Shown: positions 41,768 through 50,954 of the stretch, piece by piece
How the letters are laid out: every line of letters starts with the position of its first letter
Numbering within the stretch: the stretch's first letter is position 1
NCBI GenBank assembly: GCA_963714055.1
Contig: OY970227.1
Span: 1,240,001 to 1,304,000, forward strand
From: JACDBE01 sp963714055
GTDB lineage: Bacteria > Actinomycetota > Acidimicrobiia > Spongiisociales > UBA5794
Length of the DNA: 64,000 nt
Direction of reading: 5' to 3'
Made by a program: the position numbers and the translations under genes
The notes under the pieces: model-generated
Told to the model about the DNA's origin: nothing
Seen by the model: only the letters and a program-made list of their open reading frames with translations
Databases searched by the model: none

Positions 41768-44700
41768 TCAGCTCGCCATGGGGATCTCGACCACGAAGAC
41801 GTTGAAGTCGCCCTCGGGCCGACACTCCACGACACCGCCGACCCGGCGGATGAAGCGCTGGGCCTCCGCCAGCGTCCTCGCCCTCTCAGGGTCGTGGTCG
41901 GCCCGGGGGCCGGAGTCGACCACCATCCACCGGTAGCGACCGGCGGCGGCGTGCCCGTAGACGAGGACCTCGTCGCCGCCTCGTCGGGAGGCATCCCTCA
42001 GGATCGCCTCCATCACCCGGGACAGGTTGTTCGAAGGGTTGGCCACGTACCCCGAGCTGATCTCGGTGGTGAACGGTATGTCGGCTTCGATGGAGGCGAT
42101 CACCGACTCGGTGAGGCTGATGACGTCGACGGCGGCGAGGGGACGGGTGACCTTGGCCGGGACCTCGACCACGGCTTCGGCGACCGGCTCGGCCTCCTCG
42201 AGAAGTTCCTCCACGGCCTCGACCGGCTCGACCTCGTCGACCACGGCTTCGGCGACCGGCTCGGCCTCCTCGAGAAGTTCCTCCACGGCCTCGACCGGCT
42301 CGACTTCGTCGACCACGGCTTCGGCGACCGGCTCGGCCTCCTCAGGCGGATCCTCCACGGCCTCGACCGGCTCGACTTCGTCGACAGCGGCTCCGGCCAC
42401 CACCTCGACGGACGGCTCGGTGACCGGCTCCGCCTCCGCCTCGACCACCGCAACGGCCGGCGGCTCGGTGTCCGGCTCCACTGCCGGTTCGACCGGCTCC
42501 TCGCTCGAGACTGCGGGCTCGGGCTCCGGCTCGACTGCGGCTTCGGGAGACGGGAGATCCGCATCCGCCGGCTCCTCGGGCGCGACCGCCTCGCCGGCCA
42601 TGACATCATCTGGGACATCATCGAGGCCTGAGGCATCGGGGATCGCCTGGTCAGCCTCGGTGGCGACCACGATGGCCCCGGCGGCGGAGGTCCGGCGCCA
42701 GCGAGCCCGCCGGCGGCGCCGCACCGAGACGTCATCGGACGATGCATCGGCCTCGGGCTCGGTGGTCGAGTCCCCGGCCTCGGGCTCGGTAGGAGCGACG
42801 ACCTCGGTATCGGCGACGGCTGCGACGGCGACCGAGGTGACGGCATCGGCCGCCGGCTCGACCGGTGCAGGCGACGCCGTGGCTCGTTCGGGTGCCGTCG
42901 CCGGCAACGGTGCGGCCGACGAGATCACCTGCGGCACAACGCCGACGAGCCAGGCCCCTGCTGCCGTCTCGGGGTAGACCGTGTCCACACTGCCGTCGAC
43001 CCGGCGTGGCCACATCCGCCCGGGGGCGAGGGCGAACAGCGCCGGGACGACCACGAAGCTGCCCACCGTGACCGCCAGGAGCCCGGCGCCGAGAACTGCG
43101 GTGGCGATCATCTGCTGGGTGCGCCAGCCGTTGACCGCCAGTGCCAGGAACGGCAGCCAGAGCAACACCCCGGTGGCGAGGTGGGTGCGCCGGGTGGCGG
43201 AGAGTGACCGGATCACCGCACCAGAGGAGCCACCGCTGACATCGAACGCCTCGCGCGCCGAGCCCCAGCCGAGGACCAACCAGCCGGCGACGAGCGCCAG
43301 CCCGACCGTCCACGCCATCGGGGCGGCGAAGGCGTCGAGCGTGCCCACCTGGGAGGAGCCGAGCAGATCGGTGAGCAGGCCGTCGACGAACCCGAGGCGC
43401 ACCACCAGCACCGACCCCGATGCGGACAGCACGGCGGCCACGGCGAGGCGAAGCGACATCCGCCATCCATGGAGCAACCAGGCGACGAGCAGCAGGATGG
43501 CGAGCACGGCACCGGCAACGAGGAACGGCGCCCTGGCATCCACGGCTGCGGCCGTGGCCATGTGGCGGACCGTGGTCCCGCCGATGTCGGCGCGGAAGGG
43601 CGCTGCCACTTCCGCCATCTCCTCGAGAGTGGCCTGCGCCTCGGTCGAGTCGGCCGGCACCGAGAGCGGGGCCCTTACCAGGTTGGCCCGGTCGTTGGCG
43701 AGACGTGCGGTGAGCGGCTCCGGGGTGTCGACGGCGACGCCGGCGGCGTAGCTGCCCTGGGTCGAGTCCGTCCTGGCCACGTCGCCGATCGACGAGAGGC
43801 TCGACGTGTACTCCGCCAGCTGGGCCGGGGCATCACCGAACTCGATGTTGGGACCGATGACGAAGGGGCCATCGACCTCGTCGACGGCGAACTCATCGGC
43901 GAACGTCCCCGCCACCTGCCGGCTCGCCGCCGAGGTCGGGAGCGACTCGGCGGTGGTCTCGCCGGTGTTGAGGCCGACGAGGGCGACGAGCGACACACCC
44001 CCGAAGACGAGGATCGCCAAGCCAACCGTGACCACGGGCCATCTGGAGGCGATGGCAGTTACCCGATCGCCTAGGCCGGGTCGGGCGGCGGGTTGGAGCA
44101 GTCCGTCGCCGGTGACCACGCCCGCCCCGAACAGCGAGAGCAGGAAGCCGAGCACGAGCACGCTGGCCACGCCGGCCGCCAGCACGGCGATCGTGGAGGC
44201 GTAGGCCGTCGACCTCATGATCGCCGTCGGCATCAGCCACAGGGACAGGACCACGGCGGCGACCACGGCACTGGCGATCGCCACCGTGCGCCCGGCGGTG
44301 CCCACGGTGGCGACCACGGCGGCGGGGCGGCCGGCGCCGGCACGCCGCTCGGCGACGAACCGATGGCCGAACACGAATCCTCCGGCGGTGGCGCAGCCCC
44401 ACGCCATCGCCACTGCGATCAGCACCGCCGTCGTGGTGACGGTGACCAGCCGCTCCAGCCCCCACAATGCGATGAGCGTGATGGCGACGGCCACCGCCGA
44501 CGTCAGCGCGATGAATCCGGTGGCGAGCAGGTTACGCAGGAACAGCAGGACCAGCCCGATGGCGAGCAGGAAGGCGACGGCCAGTGGGATCACCGAGTCC
44601 AGCGTCTCCTCGCGCGCATCCCGCTGCACCACTGCTGAGCCGCCGGCGCTCACGTCGATGACCGAGTCGTCGTAGTCGATGCTGGACAACACCGTGTCGG

Positions 44701-45094
44701 CGCGGCCGGCCAGTCCGCTCTCCGACCCGCCGATCCTGGCGGTGACCAGCCCGAGGCTCCCGTCGTCGCTGGCATACGTTTCCGGCCCGCCGAGACTCCA
44801 GTACGACTCGAGCTGGGTGATGCCCGTGTACGAGGCGAGATCCTCGGACATGGTGGCGACGGCTGCGGCGACTTCGGGATCGTCGAGCTCGCCGGTGACC
44901 GGGTCGACGAGCAGGAGGAGGTTGGGCACGCCCAGCTCGAACGTGCGCACCATGACACGCTCGGCGTCGAAACCCTCGCCCGCCTGGTGGGACCAACCCC
45001 CGCCGGCCGAGCCTTCGAGGACGACACCACCCAGGTACGCCCCGACGAGCAGGATGCCGGCGAGGACGATCCCCGCGGCGATTCGGAACTTCAC
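41768..45094 (-). CDS. MMPL/RND-like membrane protein with tandem repeats and a degenerate histidine-kinase-ATPase-like tail
   Basis: A 1108-residue protein. Residues 1-760 follow the MMPL/RND layout: one helix at 7-28, an extracytoplasmic domain, helices at about 165-340, helix 365-385, a second extracytoplasmic domain, then helices 540-735. Residues 760-990 are an acidic, Val/Glu/Ala/Pro-rich linker interrupted by a basic patch (RRRRRARWRR near 800) and including three 24-residue repeats. Residues 990-1108 are compact: SLTESVIASIEADIPFTTEI, LSRVMEAILRDAS, YRWMVVDSGPRADH and VGGVVECRPEGDFNVFVVEI align in order with the N-box, G1 and final strands of histidine-kinase HATPase domains, with the ATP-binding residues lost. 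Transport function and tail role are inferred. Confidence 0.75.
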   Translation of the reverse strand: MKFRIAAGIVLAGILLVGAYLGGVVLEGSAGGGWSHQAGEGFDAERVMVRTFELGVPNLLLLVDPVTGELDDPEVAAAVATMSEDLASYTGITQLESYWSLGGPETYASDDGSLGLVTARIGGSESGLAGRADTVLSSIDYDDSVIDVSAGGSAVVQRDAREETLDSVIPLAVAFLLAIGLVLLFLRNLLATGFIALTSAVAVAITLIALWGLERLVTVTTTAVLIAVAMAWGCATAGGFVFGHRFVAERRAGAGRPAAVVATVGTAGRTVAIASAVVAAVVLSLWLMPTAIMRSTAYASTIAVLAAGVASVLVLGFLLSLFGAGVVTGDGLLQPAARPGLGDRVTAIASRWPVVTVGLAILVFGGVSLVALVGLNTGETTAESLPTSAASRQVAGTFADEFAVDEVDGPFVIGPNIEFGDAPAQLAEYTSSLSSIGDVARTDSTQGSYAAGVAVDTPEPLTARLANDRANLVRAPLSVPADSTEAQATLEEMAEVAAPFRADIGGTTVRHMATAAAVDARAPFLVAGAVLAILLLVAWLLHGWRMSLRLAVAAVLSASGSVLVVRLGFVDGLLTDLLGSSQVGTLDAFAAPMAWTVGLALVAGWLVLGWGSAREAFDVSGGSSGAVIRSLSATRRTHLATGVLLWLPFLALAVNGWRTQQMIATAVLGAGLLAVTVGSFVVVPALFALAPGRMWPRRVDGSVDTVYPETAAGAWLVGVVPQVISSAAPLPATAPERATASPAPVEPAADAVTSVAVAAVADTEVVAPTEPEAGDSTTEPEADASSDDVSVRRRRRARWRRTSAAGAIVVATEADQAIPDASGLDDVPDDVMAGEAVAPEEPADADLPSPEAAVEPEPEPAVSSEEPVEPAVEPDTEPPAVAVVEAEAEPVTEPSVEVVAGAAVDEVEPVEAVEDPPEEAEPVAEAVVDEVEPVEAVEELLEEAEPVAEAVVDEVEPVEAVEELLEEAEPVAEAVVEVPAKVTRPLAAVDVISLTESVIASIEADIPFTTEISSGYVANPSNNLSRVMEAILRDASRRGGDEVLVYGHAAAGRYRWMVVDSGPRADHDPERARTLAEAQRFIRRVGGVVECRPEGDFNVFVVEIPMAS
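42169..42384. repeat. Three 72-bp in-frame tandem repeats
   Basis: Units begin at 42169, 42241 and 42313 with exact 72-bp spacing and encode a 24-residue acidic repeat (VVDEVEPVEAVEELLEEAEP core). The first two units are nearly identical and the third differs over about 10 bases, so the expansion is recent. They lie in the linker of the MMPL-like protein. Confidence 0.9.
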
Positions 45095-45294
45095 TTGTCT
45101 CTGCCCCCCTCCGGCGTACCGGAAATGCGCCTTGGCGCCCGTCGCAGCGTAACCGTTGCCGGGTTCGAGAACGATCGGTCGATCGGCTCAGGTTGGCCGG
45201 CCACCGCCCGCCGCCGCGGCCTCCAGCCAAGCACACTGCCGTGCCTGAGTCACTAAGAGGCCGGTGAGAATCCGGTCGGGCGCCGACTCGCTGT

Positions 45295-45385
45295 CACATG
45301 CGCCGGTCCCGGCAAACACATGCGCCGGTCCGGCAAACACATGAGCCGGTCCCGGCAAACACATGAGCCGGTCCCGGCAAACGCA
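45295..45385. repeat. Short tandem repeat, 22-bp unit, four copies plus remnant
   Basis: The unit CACATGMGCCGGTCCCGGCAAA (here M is C or A; one base shorter in copy 2) starts at 45295, 45317, 45338 and 45360, with a decayed fifth. It follows the nitroreductase stop on the minus strand and lies within the 298-bp gap upstream of the MMPL-like gene; the rest of that gap (45095-45294) shows nothing I can name. No spacers, hence not CRISPR. Confidence 0.85.
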
Positions 45386-45392
45386 TGCGCAG

Positions 45393-45929
45393 TCAGCGGT
45401 ACCGGTTCCGGCGGACCAGATCAGACAGCGGCTTGCGACCACCGCCGAGCGAGCCACGTGCCCGGTCGCCCGGGTAGCCGAGGGCGATCGCATACCGGCA
45501 TCTGCGGTCGGATGGCAGTCCGAGAGCGGAGGCGGCCTCACCGTCGCGGTGCAGCGTGACCGGGCAGGACGCCACCCCTACCGCATCGGCGGCGAGCATG
45601 ATGTTCTGAGCGAGTCGGCCGCTGTCGAACTCGTAGCCACCCGGCTCCTGGACGATGGCGATCGCCACGGGTGCCGCCAGCATCGGACCGGTGAAGTCGC
45701 CGGCGGCGGCCACTGCCCGCTTCGCATCCGGATCATCGAGGACCACGAACGACCAATCCTGCCGGTTCTTGGCCGACCCTGTCCACCGGGCTGCCTCGAG
45801 GATCATCTCCAAGTGGGTCAGGTCGAGCGGCTCGGCGGCGAAATCGCGAACCGCCCGCAGGCCGAGGATTCGCCGGTAGCCGTTGGCGTCGATGCTGTCC
45901 ACGCCGCCGGAGCGTACAGCCTCTTTCAC
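45393..45929 (-). CDS. Nitroreductase family protein
   Basis: A 178-residue FMN-dependent nitroreductase-fold protein. ILGLRAVRDFAAEPLD (residues 20-36) holds the N-terminal FMN contact, AARWTGSAKNRQDWSFVVLDD the conserved middle, and AVGVASCPVTL with the closing AIALGYPG the C-terminal phosphate site. The short length suits the minimal members. The substrate is unknown. It is flanked on both sides by repeats. Confidence 0.85.
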   Translation of the reverse strand: MKEAVRSGGVDSIDANGYRRILGLRAVRDFAAEPLDLTHLEMILEAARWTGSAKNRQDWSFVVLDDPDAKRAVAAAGDFTGPMLAAPVAIAIVQEPGGYEFDSGRLAQNIMLAADAVGVASCPVTLHRDGEAASALGLPSDRRCRYAIALGYPGDRARGSLGGGRKPLSDLVRRNRYR

Positions 45930-45931
45930 GG

Positions 45932-46050
45932 CCCGCGATGGGGTAGGGGCCCCATCTGCGGGAGGAGCCGAGCCCGCTCGGCGGGCATTTCACGGCCCGC
46001 GATGGGGTAGGGGCCCCATCTGCGGGAGGAGCCGAGCCCTGCTCGGCGGG
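45932..46050. repeat. Tandem dimer of the 64-bp palindromic repeat (second locus)
   Basis: Two units start at 45932 and 45996, again 64 bp apart, and end just before the FtsK-like gene stop at 46055. The first stem reads CCCGC-GATGGGG...CCCCATCT-GCGGG and the second GCCGAG...CTCGGC. Compared with 16457-16575, both halves of each outer stem have changed together, keeping the pairing. Confidence 0.85.
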
Positions 46051-46054
46051 CATT

Positions 46055-49000
46055 TCACGGCCGCATCACCTGCACGAGCTCGCTGGCACCGTTGGCAACG
46101 AGCAACCCACGACCCGGCGGGAGGCGGGCAGGGAACCGCCTCGGCATTGGCGTGTGCCACAGGTCGGCGTCGACACCGGCTGACGGGTTGAGCCAGATCC
46201 CGGTTCGGGATGCGGCGAGTCCCCTGGCCCAGTGACCGTGGAGCGCCTTGAGCGCCGGGCGGGCCGCCACCACCAGGTGCAGGCGCGGCCGGCGGCCTGC
46301 CAGCAGCGCCTCGATGACCTCGCCGAGGCCCGACGGCGCGGTGGCGTCGGCGTCGTCGACGAGCAGGAGCGCTGCTTGGTCGGCGGCGGTGAGCTCGGCG
46401 ACCAGGTCGGCGAGGTCGGCGCCGGCGACCGGCTCGACGCCCTCGGGCACCAGCCCGGCGAGGACATCACCGGTGGCCAGCACCCGCACCCCGCCCGCGT
46501 CACCTGGCGACTCCCGGCGGTGGACGACCCCGGCGAGAGCGGCGAGGAGGCTGGTCTTCCCGGTCCCGGGCCCACCAACGACGAGGACGTGGTCACCGGG
46601 ACGAAGCGACACGCCGACCGGGGACAAGGACGCGTCGCCGATGCCGACGGGGAGCGCCCAGCGATCCGTCTTCACGTCGACCAGGTGCTCGACCTCCACC
46701 GAGCCCACGTCTTCGGGGAGCACACCAACCGCGGCTGGTGCCCGGGCACCGACGTCGATCGTCTCGGCGGCGTGGGCCAGCCCGGCGCCGGGCACGGCGA
46801 TCTGGACGTGTCGGTTGGTGCCGGCGTGGATCGCCCGACCGGGGAAGAGGTCGTCGACGCCGCGCACCCCGAGCACCGCCGCCCCGAGCGGGTCCGATTG
46901 GCGGAGCACGAGCCGATGGGCCACCGCCGCCTCCACCGGCGCAGGCAGGCCCCCGTGCCGGGAGGTGGCGAACACCGTGACCAGATCCCCCCCGAAGCCC
47001 TCGGCGATCATCCGCACCAGCCCCTCGCGCGCGAAGGCGGTGTCGGCGGTGTCGAGAGAGCGCAACACCGCCTCGAGGCCGTCCACCACCAGCACCGTCA
47101 CCGTGCCGGTGTGCCGGCGACCGCCTGGGGCACGCCGCCGGTCGATCCGGGTCAGCATCATCCTGACCAGGCGGGCCATCCGGTCGACCTCGCCGGGTGA
47201 CACCACGGCTCCCACCGCCGCCAGCCGAGAGAGCCGGCCCAGGTCGCCGGGGGCGTCGACGATGTAGATGTCGACCGGATCGGTGGCGTGGCCGGCGACC
47301 AGTCCGAGGACCACCGTCTCCAGGGCGGTGGTGAGGCCCGACCCCGGCGCACCGTAGAGCCCGAGGTTGCCCTCCGCCGGCGACCACGTGAACGGTACGG
47401 TGCGCTGCCGATCCGGCTCGTCGGCCAGGCCCACCGGAACACCGTCCCCGGATACCGCCGGCGGCAGGTCGTCGGTGCTGAGGCGACCGGGGAGCGGCTC
47501 CGGCCACGGCCGGCGCGGGGACGGTAGGCCGAGACGGGCCGCCGCCTCGGCCGCCGCCGCGCTCAGCCGTTCCAGGTCGGTCGGCTCGGGCCTTTCGGCG
47601 CCGGGCCGGCCGGGATGCGGCGCATCCCCCGGATCGTGGCCGAACCAGAAGGGCCGGACGGTCACCGTGCCGGCGATGGCCGGACCGGCGGACACCGTCG
47701 CCCCTTGAAAGGGGACCAGGTCGCCTGGGCCGAGGCGGACCAGCCCGCGGCCGGGCAGGTCGCGGCCGATCGCTGCCGCCGCCGGGTCACCAAGCACGTC
47801 CGTGGAGTCGGCGCGGTCGGTGACCCTGAGGGCGACGCGGATGTCGGTGTTGGCCCGGATGGCATCGCTCACCACCCCGGCCGGCCGCTGGGTGGCGAGC
47901 ACGAGGTGGATGCCGAGGCTGCGTCCCCTCGCTGCGATGTCGACCAGGGAACCGACGAATCGGGGTAGCTCACGGGCCAGGGCGGCCAGCTCGTCGACCA
48001 CGATCAACATCCTCGGTAGCCGTCCTCCGAGGGTTCGGAAGCGTTCGATGTCGGGTGCACCGAGGGTGCGCAGTTCCCGCTCCCGGTGGCGGAGCTCGGC
48101 TTCGAGGCACCGCAGGGCCCGATCGGCCAGGCCGCCGTCGAGGTCGGTGACCAGGCCGACCGTGTGGGGCAGGTGCGCGGCGGCGTCGAAGGCGCTCCCC
48201 CCCTTGTAGTCGACGAGCACGAAGTTGACGTGCTCCGGGTCGTGGGCCAGGGCCAGCGAGGCGACCAGCGTGCGCAGCAGCTCGCTCTTGCCCGACCCGG
48301 TGGTCCCGGCGACCAGGGCGTGGGGCCCGGCGGCGGCGAGGTCGATGCGCATCGGTCCGGTGGCGGTCACCCCCAGCACCGCATCGAGGCCGGCGCCACC
48401 GTCCGACCAGCGCCCGATCAGTTCCTCGGAGGACGGATCGGCCACGCCGGCGGCCTCGAGCAACCTGACAGCCCGGGGCAGCCCGGCACCGGGATCGACC
48501 TGGTCGGGATCGCGGTACCTGGCGAGGCCCCTGGCCAGGGTGACGGCGACCGGGGCTACCACTCCGGCGGGGGCGACCTCCATCGATCCCTCCCCGGTGG
48601 TGAGCCGGGCGCGGCGGTGCCCGCAGTCGACCAGGTCGGTGCACTCGGCGGGAAGATCGTCCTCCCCGGCCGCCAGGACGATGCCGGCCACGTCGCCCGT
48701 GGCGCCGCCGAGCACCCGACGCACCGCCAGGCCCGGAGGATCGGTCAGCGGGCCGCGGTCGACCACGACCAGCACGACCGGCCTTTGCTGTCCGGCGCCC
48801 GGGCGAGTGGCGATCCAGTCGAGCACCGCCACCGTCTCGATGGCGTCGCCGGCGAGCAGGCGGCGCCGGTCGGTCGGCGCCACCATGACGTGCGGCAGCC
48901 ACTTCACCCAGTCCCAGTCGGCGGGCCGGTCGGTCACCACCGCCACCGCCAGGTCGGAGGGGCCGTGCAGCACGGCGGCAGAGCACAGCAGCCCGCGCCC

Positions 49001-50149
49001 CAACTCGAGGGCGTTGTCCCGGTCACCGACGAGCCCGAGCACCCGCCCGCCCAGGTCGAGGGTGAGCGGAGTGGCCGGCAAGAGGTAGCCGGCGAGGACG
49101 GCGGCCACCGGGCCCGCCGCGTTGTCCGGATCGCCGGCGAGATCGGGGGACCACGGCAGGTCCCCGTAGCCGATGGTGAGCCTGAGGAAGTCGGCGTCGC
49201 CGCGACGCCGCTCCCACACCCGCGGCGACCGGCGTTCCACCCACCAGGCGAGAACCGCCACACCGGGTTGGTCGGCGCGGCGGCGACGGAGCTCTCCGGC
49301 GCGGCGCCGGTCGAGGGTGGTGGCGAGGGTGGCGGCGGCGGAAGCACTGGTGGCGGTGGCGGTGCGGCGGGCCCGGCGCCGCAGCCTGAGGTCGTCGACC
49401 CGCCCCCCGGCCATGACGAGTGGGCCGAGCAGTGCGAAGAGCGCCATCCTCGGGTCGACCAGGATCGCCATCACCAGGCCGAAGATCACCGGTATCGCCA
49501 AGGCCGCCCATCCCATCGGGCGTGGTGCGGGCTCGGCGGGTGGAGGGTCGGGGAGCACCACCCTCGGTAAGGGAGCGGGCGGGGCCGGTCGACGCCGACG
49601 ATTGTGCACGATGGCCGGCCCGCAGCCCGGGACCGGCGAGCGGGTGGCGTCGGGGACCGGCACGACACAGGCCAGGGTCTCCCCGATGGCGAGCACGGTT
49701 TCCCCGTCGAGCGCCCTGGCCCCGCGCCTGGACACCAGGCGGACCGAGGCAGAGGTCACATCGAGGACGGCGTGACGATCGGCGACGCCGCCGGCCCGCA
49801 GGGTGACCGTTGACCCCGCCCCGGAGCCGACCACCTGGCGACCCTCGGCCAGCCCGACCGCCATACCAGCTCCCCGACCGGCGAGGATCACCAGTCGGAA
49901 GCGGTCGTGCTCCTCGCGCTCGGCGTCGCCCGGGCCCGGCGACGGCTGATACCCGGGCGTGGCGGCGCCGGTGGCGAGCACGGCTCCGGCCGTCAGGGCG
50001 ACGGCGAGGGTGAGCTCGGGAGCCAGTGGCGTCCCATCCACGAAGATCGGGCCGGTCAGGCCGAGGGCGGTGAGCAGGGCGCCGACGGTGGCGTCGTCGT
50101 CGGCGTCGATCTCGCAATCCAACGGTCCTTCGTCGGTGACGACGACCAC
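46055..50149 (-). CDS. Type VII secretion-like FtsK/SpoIIIE ATPase with N-terminal ubiquitin-like and FHA domains
   Basis: An EccC/EssC-like motor of 1364 residues. In order: a YukD/ubiquitin-like domain (1-65); an FHA-like domain (about 85-165; RQVVGSGAGSTVTL, GGVADRHAVL); two membrane helices (about 205-245); then three FtsK ATPase modules. Module 1 has a full Walker A, GTTGSGKSE (near 615), and Walker B MLIVVDEL. Module 2 has GAPGSGLTT (near 932), with Leu replacing the catalytic Lys. Module 3 has GGPGTGKTS (near 1192) and LLLVDDAD. A GTG at 50149 is chosen; a CTG overlapping the upstream stop is possible. Genes for two WXG100-like proteins lie immediately upstream. No EccB, EccD, EccE or mycosin is encoded nearby. 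Confidence 0.9.
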   Translation of the reverse strand: MVVVTDEGPLDCEIDADDDATVGALLTALGLTGPIFVDGTPLAPELTLAVALTAGAVLATGAATPGYQPSPGPGDAEREEHDRFRLVILAGRGAGMAVGLAEGRQVVGSGAGSTVTLRAGGVADRHAVLDVTSASVRLVSRRGARALDGETVLAIGETLACVVPVPDATRSPVPGCGPAIVHNRRRRPAPPAPLPRVVLPDPPPAEPAPRPMGWAALAIPVIFGLVMAILVDPRMALFALLGPLVMAGGRVDDLRLRRRARRTATATSASAAATLATTLDRRRAGELRRRRADQPGVAVLAWWVERRSPRVWERRRGDADFLRLTIGYGDLPWSPDLAGDPDNAAGPVAAVLAGYLLPATPLTLDLGGRVLGLVGDRDNALELGRGLLCSAAVLHGPSDLAVAVVTDRPADWDWVKWLPHVMVAPTDRRRLLAGDAIETVAVLDWIATRPGAGQQRPVVLVVVDRGPLTDPPGLAVRRVLGGATGDVAGIVLAAGEDDLPAECTDLVDCGHRRARLTTGEGSMEVAPAGVVAPVAVTLARGLARYRDPDQVDPGAGLPRAVRLLEAAGVADPSSEELIGRWSDGGAGLDAVLGVTATGPMRIDLAAAGPHALVAGTTGSGKSELLRTLVASLALAHDPEHVNFVLVDYKGGSAFDAAAHLPHTVGLVTDLDGGLADRALRCLEAELRHRERELRTLGAPDIERFRTLGGRLPRMLIVVDELAALARELPRFVGSLVDIAARGRSLGIHLVLATQRPAGVVSDAIRANTDIRVALRVTDRADSTDVLGDPAAAAIGRDLPGRGLVRLGPGDLVPFQGATVSAGPAIAGTVTVRPFWFGHDPGDAPHPGRPGAERPEPTDLERLSAAAAEAAARLGLPSPRRPWPEPLPGRLSTDDLPPAVSGDGVPVGLADEPDRQRTVPFTWSPAEGNLGLYGAPGSGLTTALETVVLGLVAGHATDPVDIYIVDAPGDLGRLSRLAAVGAVVSPGEVDRMARLVRMMLTRIDRRRAPGGRRHTGTVTVLVVDGLEAVLRSLDTADTAFAREGLVRMIAEGFGGDLVTVFATSRHGGLPAPVEAAVAHRLVLRQSDPLGAAVLGVRGVDDLFPGRAIHAGTNRHVQIAVPGAGLAHAAETIDVGARAPAAVGVLPEDVGSVEVEHLVDVKTDRWALPVGIGDASLSPVGVSLRPGDHVLVVGGPGTGKTSLLAALAGVVHRRESPGDAGGVRVLATGDVLAGLVPEGVEPVAGADLADLVAELTAADQAALLLVDDADATAPSGLGEVIEALLAGRRPRLHLVVAARPALKALHGHWARGLAASRTGIWLNPSAGVDADLWHTPMPRRFPARLPPGRGLLVANGASELVQVMRP

Positions 50150-50175
50150 GGGGACTGGCCGGGTGAGTGCAGCCG

Positions 50176-50517
50176 TCAGACGGGGCCGCCCACCGGCGCC
50201 GGCGTCGGTCCCGGTGAAGGGGACCAGCCGTCGATCGGCGCGGGCTCCCCCGGGTCGACCCCGACGATCGCCTCCTCGGCGGCGGCCCGCTGGGCGTCGG
50301 CCGCCGCCTCGAGCCGGGTGGCGTTCGCCCGGAGATCGGCGGCGACCGTCTCCAGCGCGGTGTTGTGGTCCCGAAGGTCCGTCTCGAACGCGGTGGCGGC
50401 GGGGCAGCTCCACGCCGACATCGACCGGGTGACCAGACCGTCGAAGACTGCTTCGAGGTCGGCGGCACACCGCCGCAGCCCGGCGGCGGTCGCCTCCTTG
50501 GCCTCTGCGCTGGTCAT
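50176..50517 (-). CDS. WXG100-like protein (second of pair)
   Basis: A 113-residue helical protein: two helices (about 5-40 and 48-85) joined by SMSAWSCPAATAFETDL, where W-S-C takes the place of the W-x-G turn, and a Pro-rich tail. Such proteins form dimers and are substrates or partners of EccC-type ATPases. It lies 22 bp downstream of the other WXG-like gene and about 26 bp upstream of the ATPase start. No signal peptide. Confidence 0.78.
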   Translation of the reverse strand: MTSAEAKEATAAGLRRCAADLEAVFDGLVTRSMSAWSCPAATAFETDLRDHNTALETVAADLRANATRLEAAADAQRAAAEEAIVGVDPGEPAPIDGWSPSPGPTPAPVGGPV

Positions 50518-50539
50518 CCGCCCGGGCAGTCTCGGTCGG

Positions 50540-50815
50540 TCAGGCCGAGCCGTGGAACACGACGTCGTACTGGTCGGCCTTCTCGAACATCGCCTTGCCG
50601 GTGGCGTCCATGTCCGCCCCGAGTTGCTCGAGCATCGGCTTGTAGCGCCCGGTGAAGTCGTCCCGGAACTGCTCGGCGATGCCACCGGTCCACACCAGCG
50701 CCCCGACCGATGCGGCCACGGTGGCGATCAGCGCCTCGACATCGCCCGAGGCGGCGGCGAAGGCGCCTCCGGTGTCGCGCAGCGACTGGGAATCCACCTG
50801 TTGGGTGCCCGACAT
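50540..50815 (-). CDS. WXG100-like protein (first of pair)
   Basis: A 91-residue helical protein; the turn between the helices is ALVWTGGIAEQFRDDF, with W-T-G matching the WXG motif (near residue 41). The length and position of the motif are those of ESAT-6/CFP-10-type proteins. ATG preceded by a purine-rich GGAACGGAG on the minus strand. Probably a secreted partner of the second WXG-like protein. First gene of the operon; the divergent small gene starts 140 bp away, over an AT-richer stretch near 50860-50900 that probably holds the promoters. Confidence 0.82.
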   Translation of the reverse strand: MSGTQQVDSQSLRDTGGAFAAASGDVEALIATVAASVGALVWTGGIAEQFRDDFTGRYKPMLEQLGADMDATGKAMFEKADQYDVVFHGSA

Positions 50816-50954
50816 TCGTTTCTCCGTTCCTTCCCGACCGCCACGGCGGCGGTGCATGCGGCGTAAGATATTACGTTGTTTTACATTGTTGAAGAACTTC
50901 AATCGAAGCCTGGTGGTCGATATGATCGCCTTCCACGCTGCAAGGGAGGGATCC

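Noticed and set aside
41714..42977. Plus-strand Thr/Ser- and Gly/Leu-rich repeat proteins over the MMPL-like gene
   Set aside because: Antisense reading of the acidic repeat linker; the coding strand gives a continuous protein with domains.
45295..45385. CRISPR array
   Set aside because: Units are directly adjacent with no spacers and no cas genes are present.
46232..49570. Plus-strand frames of 320-490 codons over the FtsK-like gene
   Set aside because: Antisense shadows of an intact conserved ATPase with recognisable Walker motifs.
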